In this document: in pieces, positions 37,014-49,228 of the stretch | Numbering within the stretch: the stretch's first letter is position 1 | Layout of the letters: each line of letters starts with the position of its first letter | From: Ischnura elegans | Taxonomy: Eukaryota; Arthropoda; Insecta; Odonata; Coenagrionidae | Length of the DNA stretch: 64,000 bases | Reading direction: 5' to 3' | NCBI RefSeq assembly: GCF_921293095.1 | Contig: NC_060251.1 | Coordinates: forward strand, 100,054,566-100,118,565 | The notes under the pieces: model-generated | Database searches by the model: none | Seen by the model: the letters and a program-made list of their open reading frames with translations, nothing else | What the model was told of the DNA's origin: nothing | Made by a program: the position numbers and the translations under genes

Positions 37014-37180
37014 CACTTCGTTACTTCCACAATTTATTTAAACTTTACGACCGGTTTCGTCTTTCACGAAATTTTCAAGTTCATAAATACCTGGGTAGTT
37101 ATGGGTATTTATGACTTGATAATGGCGTAACAGCCGAAACCGGTTGTAAAGTTTAAATAAATTGCGAAAGTAACGAAGTG
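37014..37180. repeat. Foldback repeat, 46-bp arms, with hammerhead-like motif 3
   Basis: Arms at 37014-37059 and 37135-37180 are close reverse complements (cacttcgttacttccacaat facing its partner). An inner pair (aagttcataaatac / gtatttatgactt) extends the fold. Plus strand: TTGATAAT (37116-37123), stem GGC/GCC, GAAAC (37136-37140), ACCGGT and T. The left arm carries a weaker version of the same layout on the minus strand. Confidence 0.75.
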
Positions 37181-38279
37181 TCTTTCATTGATTACATGGA
37201 CCCCTTCCACCACGTGCAATCTTCAAGTTTCGAATTAATTGATGACCAGTGACCAACTTAAAGTGGTCTGCCTATCTGCTGTCAATGTAAAAAAAATACG
37301 CCCAAAAATCTTATAAGCTTTACTCAAAAAGCTTCCTGAACAAACAACATGCTTTCTAAAGATGAAGTGGATGTATTGAGATTAATAAAGTATGATCCCA
37401 GAAAATGTTGAAAAAGGGAGTGAGCTTCCGAGTTACATTGAGTGTGCATTTAAATTTGACCTATATCACAAATTTTTCTTCTAACTTGCCTTCTTTGATA
37501 AATGCCACAAGTATATCCCAAAAAAATGCCAATAACGATGGATTTAGGCATACTAAGCAATACTTTTTGGTCTGTATGTGTGGAGTTAAAATGATACCAT
37601 TTAATTTCAACCAATTCTAGCCACTTTTCAATTATATTTCACTAGATAAAAGTGTTTATAGGCATTGATATAGCCAATACAAAATAGGATAGGAAATTAA
37701 AATTCAATGCTCTATGCGTGTGTAATAAGTATTGTCAATAACGTAATACTTTAACCTCTTTAAATTCTTTTTACCCACAGCTGTGCATGGTGAGGTAGGC
37801 GAGGGTTGCACTCAGTATCAGAACAACGCCTTACCTGCAATGAGAAATCAAGTTTCTGAATTAATTGATGCATGAAAAAATTAAATTCATGCACTTGTGA
37901 GATTGAGAAATTCATGCATCGACGCAGATAACACAATGGAAATGGAAATAAAATAAGAGCTTCATACATTTAAAAACTCGATTTCTGTAGACCTGATGCA
38001 AAATCTCTAACTCTCTCATCAAATTAAGAAATAATGCGTGACACTTATTCTGCTTTATTCGCTTTATCATGCTTCATCAACTTTTTATCCTAATATACGA
38101 CCAAAAGTGATAGACTCGCTCAAGAATATTCCATGATGGATATTGTATGAATAATTGGAGTTCACAACAATATTTTCTGGATAAAAGAACTTAAATATCT
38201 ACAAAATATTGGCAAGAACTGAAATAATGTCATTGATACATTGCTTCTTCCTCAAAAAAGTTTTGGAAATATGTTCTTT
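37181..38279. other. AT-rich sequence, nothing recognised
   Basis: Short open frames only (for example 37405-37620, 37760-37969 on the minus strand), without recognisable domains. Confidence 0.5.
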
Positions 38280-38462
38280 TCTAGTTTTAAGTATCCCGGG
38301 ACTAGCCGCGGTGATTTCGTTTACGAGAGTCACTCGCAATGCATAAATTGTGCGAAAAAACCACAGGGAAAAAAATCATTCGCCTTGACCACGGTTCCAA
38401 CCCGGATCCCCCGTTTCCGGTCGGGTGCATAAGCCTGTTAAACTAAACGCTGTTTTACGCAT
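38280..38462 (-). mobile_element. tRNA-derived SINE, family E copy 1
   Basis: Read on the minus strand, the head has TTTAGTTTAACAGGCTTATG, GACCGGAAACGGGGGATCC and B-box GGGTTGGAACC; the body ends with ATCACCGCGGCTAGTCCCGG and TACTTAAAA. Homologous to 60040-60225 and to the fragment at 60372-60412. Confidence 0.75.
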
Positions 38463-39634
38463 AAAATTCACGAGAAATAGACAAGGAGATCAAAAGTTTG
38501 ATTCAGAATGAAAACAAGTTATTTTTAAAACGACAAATTTGGGTTCCTCAATCTTTCTAGATGGCTTCCGCAAGTGCTTTAAGGTCACCATTCTTTCATG
38601 TATTATTCAATTCTATCTAAGAGCTAAGTTGAAAAGTCCTGAATTATATCAAGACAAATAGGAATTCTTGGAAAGTATTGAAGCAATGAATTAAAGAAGT
38701 AATGGAAGGATAACTCCAAAAAGACTTCTCATTGAAATACTTCGGAAGAGGAAAGGATAAGATGTGTTACGGAGAGAAAATTTTCCTCAATCGGGCAATT
38801 CTCTCACAAGTATCAATGGATGCAAATTTTTCCACCCCCTTCTCATTAGTAGGTAATGTCATTTGAATTATTTGTACCACAAATTTATCGGGGAGAACAT
38901 TTTGTTTTGAAGGATTTCGCTCACATAAATGTAAGACTGAGAAACACAGTACTGCCTATTTATGAGAGTAGTGTAGTATAAGGGATGAAAATGACCAAAT
39001 AACTTAAACGACCGCTATAATTTACAGTAGATATTTTCAAACAAACCAAACTCAATATAGGTAGAAGAAACCGTATGCATCTTCTATCTACTTCAACTAC
39101 ATATAGGACACTTTCCAACCCATATTTAACATCAGAGCATTAATATCTGTTTGCATGGATGCAAATAATCTTAGCTCTAAATGAAGCTAATTAACATATT
39201 TTTTATACTTAAGTGGCCTGGTTGACACTCACTTTCACTCCGTAATTGAACCCGGAGATTGGTCTGGATATATGAAGGTAGAGTTCATCCCGGAATAAGC
39301 CTCAGGCGTGCGAAATAGCACATTCAGCGTACCCGGGCCAATTCCTTTCCCTCTGCAATCTCGCACTTCAAGGATTTTCATTTGGCATGTACGAAGGCTA
39401 CACCTGAGACCCAATGACCAGCAGGCAAGGGAACAACCCTCTTGTCTACCACGCTCCATGCTACTCAATATCGTTAAAATAACTAAGACTCACAAAATAA
39501 TGCTTCAGAGAATTTGCGCAAGTTTAACTGTCTTTGCAGCTCTTAGTGATTCGTCTAATTTTTTTTCTTTCCAGGTGCTGGGTGAAATTTTCTTGTGCAT
39601 GTATGCTGAAATTTTTTTTGCATTATCTTGTATT
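38463..39634. other. AT-rich sequence, nothing recognised
   Basis: An open frame at 39308-39718 crosses into the hairpin at 39635 and is therefore unlikely to be a gene. No other feature seen. Confidence 0.5.
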
Positions 39635-39771
39635 TCGATACCTCCACTGCATAAACGCTCAACAATCGCCCACCGAATCAAATCCGGTCATATAGATAGC
39701 CCTTATAATACTACATGAGCGGATTTGATTCAGTGGGCGATTGTTGAGCGTTTATGCAGTGGGGGTATCGA
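39635..39771. repeat. Long near-perfect hairpin, 52-bp arms
   Basis: Arms at 39635-39686 and 39720-39771 match at 50 of 52 positions; the loop is 33 bases. In RNA from the plus strand one of the two differences becomes a U-G pair. No flanking duplication was resolved. It may be a small foldback element or a source of hairpin RNA. Confidence 0.9.
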
Positions 39772-40095
39772 TTTGCAAATATTTATGTTTTCATTAACTC
39801 TTTCTCATTAGGTTTTCTCAGGTTTTTCACGCTCCTCTTCTTGTGCGTGACTTTTCCTACTGCGGTTTTTTCCCATAAGGACAAGAGTCAATATCCCGCT
39901 AAATGGTCACTGTAGGTTTGCATTTTTTTAGACATATTTCTGTATCTCTTTTGTTTTCATTTGAGTACATTTTATTTTATGAGCTACATTACAAGGTATT
40001 TCTCTGCAAATATTTTATGCATGACGAGGGGTGAGATGGAAGGTGGGACTTTCTATACCCAATCTCGCCCAATATAGAAAAATTATTATTATTTG
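39772..40095 (+). mobile_element. Possible LINE 3' end with TTA-repeat tail
   Basis: A T-rich stretch ends gggactttctatacccaatc, then tcgcccaatatagaaaa and (TTA)4 at 40082-40094. Ending in a triplet repeat after a 'tatagaaaa' block fits a non-LTR element tail, but no coding part is left. Confidence 0.3.
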
Positions 40096-40694
40096 CTGAA
40101 AACGACTAGGCTGACCTTTACTCAAATTACCGTGAAACTGAAATAATCTCTAGGTTCAAAGCCTGGATCTGTAAAAGATAAAGAAATGCTCCTGCCTAAG
40201 GTAAAGCAGAGTCAACCTCTCATTTGCAGATTAGATGCTCCGGATATATCACTCCAAAATTGTGTATTTGGGGTGGAAATGCGTTTGAAATATGCTTCAT
40301 CAAAGGGATAGACTTGGATTGCTTATGGCTTGCTACATGATGGGGGATATACATGACCAAAACGGGTGTCCTCATTTTGCACACAGCCATCAAAGGATCA
40401 AAAGTTTTTTAATGACTTGAATACCGTGCATTTGCGCAGAAATCGACTAAGCAGGTCTATTACGAGGTCATTTCATGAATTTATCATATGAGTAAATGAA
40501 GCTTAGATACAGGATTTCATGCCTCGGTGAGTTAAGCATGAATGATCGCCGCTGTATCTAATTTACGCCCTCTAAAGTCATAAAATTAAATTTTATAAAA
40601 GTAATATTAATGATATTTCTACATGATGGAGTTTTAAAATTTCAAAATAGCGAAGAACGGAACTATTTATCTTCATCGATTATAGCCATTATTG
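40096..40694. other. AT-rich sequence, nothing recognised
   Basis: No gene or repeat was seen. Confidence 0.55.
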
Positions 40695-41375
40695 GATAAG
40701 AAGTCATTTTTTGATGCATCTTGAGAAATAACGCATTTATCAATGTTTAAAACAGCATAGTGGTACCTCAAGTCATATTTTTATTAAGCGTATATGGTTA
40801 CGGCGTATATAAAAGGTCAATTTTTTCATTTTTTCAATATGAAAAGCATTAGGATTCGAGACAGCTGCCTTTTTACAGACTTTTATGTAGGCTAATCTAA
40901 CCGTAATCAAAGAAAGTTTTATATCAAAAATGCCAAAATTATGATAAACCGTAGATACAGTGATTGATTATAATAATTTAGATTTAAAGTATAAATCAAA
41001 ATAAATATTTACATAGCTACACATCAAAGCATTACAATTTTATTTTAGACTCCTATATTCACTGATGAATATTTTGTTATTACTAAAAAGTAATTTTCTA
41101 CATGAAATGTGAGAAATAGCACATTTTTCAAGGTTGAAAATAACTTAGTGGTAATTCGAGCCATATTATTGTTCAACTTTTTAGTTAAGGCGTAAATAAA
41201 AGGTCGATACGCTTATTTTTTTAATATGGGAAGCATTAGGATTCGAGAGAGCTGAGTTTATAAATAGGGTATTTTTTATGCAGCCTGATACATCCGTAAT
41301 CAAAGAAAATTTGAAATCGGCAATGTCAAAATGATATAATAAATGATTGTGACAATTTGGATTTAAAAAATGTTG
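40695..41375. repeat. Old direct duplication, about 386-bp offset
   Basis: Unit 1 (about 40695-40990) and unit 2 (about 41065-41375) share agtggta, ggcgtatataaaaggtc / ggcgtaaataaaaggtcg, the exact block aagcattaggattcgaga, and ccgtaatcaaagaaa followed by a diverged tail. Order is the same; divergence is high. Confidence 0.65.
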
Positions 41376-41379
41376 GATG

Positions 41380-41925
41380 CTTAATATTTCATCATTATTC
41401 TGAAACTAATGATTAAATATTAAGGAATTATATTATTCTGAACTGATAATGATTTCAAACGTTGCTAATGAACGTTGATAACCCTATTCTTTAATGTTTT
41501 TTTTTACTTGCAGTTATCCTTCAGTGGACAAGAAAGTAAGGGCGCCTTTAAGGTAAATTTAACAGTTACCACTATTGTGACTCGGCATATTATCTGATAG
41601 TTATCCAAGAAGGCTAAAGGTGCCACAATTTATCTCTGATTATTGAAATTCGCGAAATGTGTTTTTACGTTCCTTATGCTTACACATTTTTTTCCCGCGA
41701 ATATTGATCAAACTTTACTCGGAATCATGAGCCATTTTTGCTTATCCACTCTCTTATACCTAGCATAAGCCATTGAATCCGGTGTGTAGAGAGTGTTGAT
41801 AGAATATTCCCTCTTGTATCCTACCTGGCCTCTTTCTATTGAGGGAGCACTCAAGCAAGATGCATTGCAGGAAAAACATCTCGCTGGATAACCCAATATT
41901 CACCGAAAGACCACAAAAAACATGT
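41380..41925. other. AT-rich sequence, nothing recognised
   Basis: Contains a 62-codon minus-strand frame (41708-41896) with four Cys but no recognisable fold. Confidence 0.5.
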
Positions 41926-42250
41926 CTATGTTGGCTTTTCAGTCCGGATTTCCAAGATTTTTCCTCTTCTACCTGCTTCTCAAATATAGTTCAGGCTCTG
42001 ACCTGGTCTTAAAACAATAAATATAATTTAATAATTATTTCGGTATTTTAGCACAAAACTATGTATGTTTTAGCTTATATATTTATTGTAATTTAATGCA
42101 TTGTACAAATAGCATATCGTTAAAAAAATTCTGTAATATTTTATAAATAGTCTTGTTGATTTGCTTGCATCACTTTATTTCTTTTTTTTACAAAAAAAGA
42201 GGACTATATCGGCTTCGCAGTCCGGATTTCCAAGATATCTCCTCTTTTTT
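41926..42250. repeat. Direct repeat pair, about 45 bp
   Basis: The segments 41927-41970 and 42204-42250 share cagtccggatttccaagat and flanking ggctt..and tcctctt. They lie about 277 bp apart in the same orientation. Confidence 0.65.
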
Positions 42251-45200
42251 CTTCAGAAATGGATATACTAGAATCATAAAATGAAACATTTGCACAGACT
42301 TGGCTTACCGGTTAGACCCAGCCCGAGTTTTTTCGTTCAAGTTATTTTTTTGGTGGTGCTAATCAACCCTAGGATCAATAAAAAAAAACATAGTTGTTTG
42401 CCTATAACAAAGTGATGCAACACTTCCCTACCTTCAGTTCTTCAGTGTTCCGTACAGGCAACTAATCTAGTGATGTCATTAAGCCATTCACTTTCAAAGC
42501 TGTAATTTAATTCATCACGGTTGTCATGAATTTTATCATGCGATAGCATGTGGATTTCAATTTCACCTTATTCACCATTCTATCAGACATACGTAAAAGT
42601 CTGTTTATAAAGGTAACTGTCTCAAATCCTAAATGATATTCAAATTAAAAAAATAAGCGTATCTAAGTGTAAGCGTCATTTTATATGCGTTATAACCGTC
42701 TGCGTATAATACAAATGGGCTTGAACTACTATAATGCTGTTTTAGCCTAATTTATACTGATAGTACTTTATTACAAATATATTCTAATAAAACTAAATAG
42801 TAATTTACCTCTTTTCCTGGGGATAATCTTGCGACTCAATCAAATATAATTTTTTCTGCAGTATTACTGATTTTTAAAAATATTTCTGCCCTTTAACATA
42901 GATAATAATGCGACACCTTAAATAATGAATAGAAAGGATTTCCGGGGTAAATTCTTCGTCTGTGGAGGAACCTCCGCTCCATTAGCAATTTGATAGAATA
43001 CCCTTCCCAGGAGACATCTTAGCCTACATACACTCGCGTCGAATGGCTAGCCGAGGAGCCATAGGGAGACAGCATGCTCAGAGAAGAACGGTTGTCCGGG
43101 TTATCTTCGGAGTTGATTTAACTCCACGTCAGGAATCGAGACTGATCCTTTATTATATTTAAGTTTAAAAATCGTATTACAGAATTTTCAAAAAATCAAG
43201 TCTTTTATTCTGGAGGGCATGAATCGCAGAAGAAATGTTAAATTATTCTACAATTGTAAACCATTTTGTGGAACATAGGGTTTGCTCGCCATCAGAGCTG
43301 CACAAGCCTATTCCTGTTAGATAGGCTTGCAATTATCAAAGGGCCACACCTCCGTAACACTTTATTCATAAAAATATCAGGCAGCTTGAAAGGGCAGAGA
43401 ATATGAATATGCATCGATAACATAAATTAAAAAACAAATTTTACTTTCTATTGCGATAATTATCTCATGATAAAACAATGTAAACAAGAATAAATTACTG
43501 ATAATGAAAAACAAACGAAATTACCATAGTTGCATTCGAAAGGGAGCAACGGACTAATATTTGAATTTGGGGTAGGTATATTGTTCAGTTTCATCTAAAA
43601 GGGAAATAACTCCACATAAAACAAAACTATTTTCATTGATATAAGTAAAAATGCCTCACATAGAGAGAACACACTCAACGCGTCTCATCAATATAAGAAG
43701 GCCCTTTTAACCAGAAAAGTAGTTCTCTCCTATTATTCATTCTCTTAGACTAGAATTTATCCAAACAGACTATTTTACCGGTTATGACCTGAAACGAAAA
43801 TTTATCTGGAGTTTCATTGGCACCTATCCTTTTACAAATGTAGTTGCACCACCCGTAAAAAGAGGAAACTAAATCAAGTTGATGGTTTCTGGCGATTCTA
43901 TATCGAATTTACTCATTTTGAATGAAAAATTTAACTTCGTTTTTCATTTAAAAAAAGACAAAATCAAAGTACTTAGCAGAATTTATTTATGGTAAATTTT
44001 CATCTTTCTTCTCATTATATTTGAAGTGACAAATTTATTTTTATGAGAAATTGAAGCAGAATTTAAAAGGCAAAAGTTTGATATTACCTATTCAGCAGAA
44101 AAGCAAAATAAGGATGAGGTTCGTGTATCCAAAAAAGTCCAGGAAATTTATATTTTTAATTACAAGTTCAAATATAACACATTACCATTTGCATTTGGTA
44201 CCAAAGCTTAACTATTCCCTGTGAAGCCTTAGGACACCCCAAGCAAAATTCCTCGAAAAGCAAGGTGTTCCAGGCCTGATTCCCCCACGTTGATTCTGTT
44301 AAAAAGTCACGTGGCTTCGTTTGGGAAGAGCTCTACCCACACCGATCTAGCCTCATGGTTGAATCACTTCTTAAATGAATCAAATCACGCGCCAGTTTAT
44401 GACACTGTATTTAAAAAAATGACATCCTAGGTTCCATTACAAATCATTAAGGCAATATAAGTCCACAAATGATAGAGGTGATGCTTTGTTTTGAAAAGAT
44501 GATTAACCACAACGCGGCCGAGGGTGCTAATGAGAGACCAAAATGTCGATAAAATGACCGTAAGGGAAACTATCAAACCGCAATGAGGGATTTATAAATG
44601 GGTCACACAATCAGTCATACCATATTTTCTAAAAAGGTTATCGTTCCTGGATAACATGCTACGGCATCAAAGTGCAGGTTTCACGGGATAGCATTCAACT
44701 GAGCGTCTAAAACGTTAATGTGAAGGTTGTTTCAACATAATACCGCATAAAACTGCCTACCCGATATGCTTTTGGGCTAAACACATAATTTAAAAGTAAA
44801 AACTGGACGTAATGGTGGTACTATTAGAAAGAAGCAATTTCTCGCTAATAATTCCATTTGGTGAAAGGTTTGCTATTTTTGATATTATTTCGGTAAATAT
44901 TTGTGAAATTAATTTCTCTGTATCTTCCGCAAAGTCTAACAATCACTGAATAGCCAAAATTTAAAAATCTTCCGCCGTAATGCACCGAAAATTTCCTTTA
45001 CCAATCTGAGGTTCAAAATCTTAATAGCTTAATATAATACTACATATTTTATTCTGATAATTAAAACGTCCACATTAAAAATTTTTTCAATGAATCCACT
45101 CAATTTATTCTCGATAGCATCAATGAGTACTTTTAAATAGCTCTTACTTTCATTATTTTCGTGCCGACTCATTTAAAATATTTTATTCATTACTGAAAAT

Positions 45201-46067
45201 ATCACTTCATAGGCATTTTCTTTTTCTTAATTTACTTTGAATTAGTACCAAGGAGCAATACCTGGTGGGAGTGGCAGAAATAGATCTATGATCAAACCCG
45301 ATGTATTGTCTATTCATGTCAATAACCTACAAGTTCTTTGGCTGGAGTCAATTTAACTATTAATTTATAATTTTTTCATCCAAGCTGAAATACTATGAAT
45401 TTTTTACTGCAGGTCTGAATTTATTACGTATAAGCAGTAGTTAGTATACATATACATCACCTTTAACCTTCATTGTTTGCCTTGAGTATTTTCTCTAAAA
45501 AATTAGTTGGAATGCCTTCCAATAGAATTGCCTCAGATATATTTTACACATGACAGTGAAATAAAGAATGATAAAACGATATTTGATGACATAAGGTGGC
45601 ATTCGTCAACTAACCTTGAGTAATCAATCTTTGTAAAGTTCTAGATTCAAATTTCAAAAATATGAATATAGCAGGCTAATTTAAACATTGGCAGCCCGAT
45701 AGGTACAGCGGTTTAGGCGTAGTATTGTTTCAAAATCCTGTTAGAGGGTTTTCAGGTTGAAATTGATAAAATAATTAAGATAGAAGGAGTTGTTGCAAAA
45801 GAAAATTTTTAAATTGAATATTTTCATTGAATAAAACTTACAGGAATTCCTAGCTTCTGATTACCAAAGTGAATTCAAAGTCATGCCTAAAAAGGCTATT
45901 CAGCGATCACAACTTAAGCCAAGAGTAACACGCGTCATCCGAGACGCTGGATGACACCCTAGAATTCAGATGCTATCTCATGTGTCGCGTACAACAAAGC
46001 CTATCAGATGAATGAGGGCCTTTTTGACGCAAATGTCAACTTCGTCCTCGGAATACCCATGAAAATG
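42251..46067. other. Long AT-rich stretch, nothing recognised
   Basis: No open frame of 60 or more codons and no repeat pair I could support across 3.8 kb. This is the emptiest part of the window. Confidence 0.6.
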
Positions 46068-47178
46068 AATTTTTAAGGAATCACATCTCACGGTGGAGCT
46101 TACTTCGAAAGAATAAAAATAATTTTAAATGTGTCTGTTTCAATAAAATACCTTTGTATGCAGCAGATAGATTACGTAGTCCTACACCCTATATTTCAAA
46201 GAATTTTATCAGATAGATAATGCTATTATGCATCATATATACTATATAACAAGTGAATGGTTATCTCTCACAAATTTAAACGCCCTCTTTACACTTTTAT
46301 GGATTTTCCAAGTTTCCTCATCGGCTAAAATAAAGCATTTGGAATACAGCAATGGGTCAATGAGTCTTACAACAGTTTATTAAATGCATGAGGAATATTC
46401 TGCCCGCAAAGTATCAACTTCCTTGCGTAATTTTCTAAAAACTCAGTGTCAGATGGTGATAGCACCTTCCTCTGGATGCATACATTGCGTGGGGATTTAT
46501 TTTATCTTTAATTATATTATTTAATTACTTGGAAATTTATGCAAGATAAATGACTTTTTAAATTACTGAAATTAACTCCATCCACGAGGAAGTATCTACG
46601 GCCATAGTAGTAGTTTGTACCTACGACTAGTAGACAACCAATATACAATATTGAACCATATATAACAATAAAAATGAAAGAGCGAAACAATTCATTTAAA
46701 TTACGTGCCGTCATAAATTGAGAATTGTTACTGAAGTCGCAGAATAGGTTAATGAATGTTTTGATTTTTTTTGAGATCGGCGATTAAAGGTACACCATAC
46801 TGGTGCTGGCTACTCGCCAAAGTATAGGTAACGCCAATGCCTGGTTACATTCATTTATGGATAGCATGTAAAAGTTGAATTATAAAAGCTAATTGGCTTA
46901 AAATGCCTGATACAGTAAATGTTTACTGAGATCAGATAGCCCATCGCCAATATTGGAATTTTGTTTGGTGTATATCTTCCATTTTTGCTCATGGCAGCTA
47001 ATTTCTGAAAGTCTATATTCCGTTATCTCAATAAAAATGATCTAAAGGTCTTCGGAACAAAAAAAATGAATTTTTAACATATCACATCTCTTGGTGGACT
47101 CCGAGGTTTCTTTGAAAGTGAAAATATCACTTTAAAATTGTCCGTCTAAATAGAATACATTTGTAAGTAGCATTTGAA
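46068..47178. repeat. Diverged direct repeat pair, about 1-kb offset
   Basis: The segments 46068-46175 and 47070-47178 share tttttaa..atcacatctc, ggtgga, cgaaag/tgaaag, taattttaaa/cactttaaaa, tgtctgttt/tgtccgtct and aata.atacctttgta/aatacatttgta in the same order. The 0.9 kb between them shows nothing recognisable. Confidence 0.55.
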
Positions 47179-47612
47179 CTAATGGGTTATGCTACAATTA
47201 GAAACAAGCTTCGGGGGGTACTTTGCTGGTTTACAAGTTTTCTATACAGGTATTGTTTTTTCAATTTGAATAATAGAATGTAATATATTTCATTATTAAA
47301 GCTCTCAAAATCGTAATTCTGAATGTTAAACCCGTCTTTTGCGACTGAAAGATATCGTGGAATATAAACGTTCCGAAAAATCGAGGGTCTGAGAATAGGT
47401 GCCCATTAATACGTAAATCTTAAGAAAAAAATCCTAGGATTTATTTCCAGTAGTGATAAAAATAATATAAATTAGTACTTAAATATATATGAGCCAAACA
47501 ATATGATAGTCATTGTCATGGATAGTAAGCACATGAGGTTTGTTCATAGCTCTATTCATTGCTACTCCCCCAAAGAACTGTTCAAAAGTACGAGTTTAAA
47601 GTTAATAAATAA
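47179..47612. other. AT-rich sequence, nothing recognised
   Basis: No supported feature before the third LINE copy. Confidence 0.55.
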
Positions 47613-47847
47613 TTGTCCTTCAAGGATTGTCTTCATCAAGCCATCGTGCCCCAATAAAGACAATTGTTGAAGGACAACTGGAAGGAAATAAGGGCAAGGG
47701 ACGGCCCCGAATGAGTTACATAGGACTGGTTATAAAGGATGTAAAAGAGAATAAATATGTAGCTATGAAAAGATTAGCGGATAGAAGAGATAAATGGAGA
47801 GCTGCGTCAAAGCAATCTTAAGATTGTTGACTAATGATGATGATGAA
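47613..47847 (+). mobile_element. RTE-like LINE insertion, copy 3, with inverted 5' end
   Basis: From about 47656 the plus strand carries the LINE 3' end in sense (aagacaattgttgaaggaca onwards) through the palindrome CAATCTTAAGATTG (47812-47825 region) and a TGATGATGATGA tail. The preceding 47613-47655 is the reverse complement of the adjoining LINE segment (ttgtccttcaaggattgtct). Such 5' inversion is the known product of twin priming. A TSD could only be guessed. Confidence 0.8.
47657..47821 (+). pseudogene. LINE C-terminal fragment (copy 3)
   Basis: The frame covers TIVEGQLEGNKGKGRPR through KRLADRRDKWRAASKQS and stop. It is the shortest and most diverged of the three copies. The first residues of the open frame (from 47627) are encoded by the inverted segment and are not part of the LINE protein. 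Confidence 0.8.
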
Positions 47848-47849
47848 AC

Positions 47850-48469
47850 AATTATAATATGGGTATGTATAATTAGCATTTTTTAAATAGGTTTTGGTAG
47901 AGATTAATCGCAATTTGAGTTTTGGGAGCTAAAAGAAGTTAATTTTGTAAGAGCCAAATTTTTATTAGAAAGAGATATTTGCCACTCTTCATTCCTATCA
48001 TAACGCATACCATTGGTCTTCTCAGCCATTGCATCGCGGGTACTCACCAAAAAGGAAAAAACTCCGAGGGAGATGAACTTCCGACATCCCCCTCGCTACA
48101 TACTAGGCTCGTTTTTTTAAGCAAGTGCCGTTTTGCATTATAAAAATCAGTATACGTCTATTGCAATTTTATTTGTACATGAAAGCCCAGGTGGCAATTT
48201 TCTACGACAACGTTATATGTAAGCTTGTTGTTAGATACGATAAGTGCTTTAATGCTAACGGAAGTTATGTGGAAAGGCAAGTTAAAGTGTGGGATTTATG
48301 TACAAATAAACTTTCACATAATATTTTCAATTTTTTTATATTTCTAAACGGTACTTGGTTGAAAAAATGCAGGATATTATTAATGCCTCGTATTAGCAGG
48401 ATAGGTACATAGCCGGGAAAAAATAATGAAAGTAGCGTCTTTCTACAGGGTGCAGAAAAAAAGGGGAGT
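47850..48469. other. AT-rich sequence with one short repeat arm
   Basis: The segment at 48107-48160 (ttttttaagcaagtgccgtt, then cattataaaaa and cagt) recurs in direct orientation at 48843-48895. An open frame at 48125-48412 starts inside this arm and is not recognised. Confidence 0.5.
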
Positions 48470-48780
48470 TCTCCGCACCCTTTGTAACGAGGGTTCGACG
48501 CGAGGATGGGTGTGGGGGAAGCGGGCTGGAGCCCCGCGATCGACCCGCACTTCCCGCCACGGCTCTGCGCTTCACGGAGCGGGTTCTGTTTGTGAGGGCG
48601 CGGCTATGAGCTGACCACCCCCCGCCGCCGGGTGAGGAGAGGGACTAAGGGGAGTTAGAAGGGGTGATCCCGCCAGAGGCTGAGAGAGAGGAAGGAGACG
48701 GGGTTGAGGTAGGACCTGCTGGAATGCGGGAGCGGAGAGGACCCCAGGCGGCTTAAGGTAGACGAAACGGTAATCGCTGA
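48470..48780. repeat. GC-rich island
   Basis: About 300 bp with high GC and many CpG in an AT-rich setting. It contains gaccaccccccgccgccggg then tgaggagagg, similar to gaccacccggtgagggggag in the tandem array at 3.73 kb, so it may be a diverged copy of that GC-rich repeat. The alternative is a promoter-type CpG island, but no gene starts here. Confidence 0.45.
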
Positions 48781-48842
48781 TCGCTGAGAACCCTATTATT
48801 AATTACTACGTCCGCAAAATATTGGGCGTTATTATGCTAACC

Positions 48843-48895
48843 GTCTAAGTTTTTTTTTTTAAAGAAGTGCGTTTTTCATTATAAAAAAACAGTGA
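48843..48895 (+). repeat. Direct-repeat partner of 48107-48160
   Basis: Shares aagaagtgcgttttt-like, cattataaaaa and cagt with 48107-48160. The two copies flank the GC island, which suggests that they and the island belong to one repeated unit. Confidence 0.5.
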
Positions 48896-49211
48896 ACTAT
48901 TCCAAACTGTAAGTGAAGTATTTGAAGTGAAAATGTTGAGAAATGACAAATGTTTTTAATAATTAAACTCAAAATCTTCGCGATTTTTTCTGCTATCTCA
49001 TTTTTTTGGTTCATCAATGTGCTCTTTTTTTCAATTAGCACTCTTATTCTAATATTTTTTACCTTAAATTAATCCATTTTTTTATCCTAGAGTATTTTAT
49101 ACGTATTGATAAATAATATTTAATGCTTATATTGAAGTACATTATAATCACTTGTTGAGTTATTATGTTTATATTATAATGTTTTTATATTGGGAAGAAA
49201 ACTTACTTTAA

Positions 49212-49228
49212 CACTCCGGGAGTGGCGC
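49212..49228 (+). repeat. piggyBac-family left TIR
   Basis: CACTCCGGGAGTGGCGC, directly after TTAA; identical in reverse complement to 52233-52249. Confidence 0.95.

Noticed and set aside
39308..39718. 136-codon open frame
   Set aside because: It runs into the 52-bp hairpin and shows no domain; the C-terminal part would be encoded by a repeat arm.
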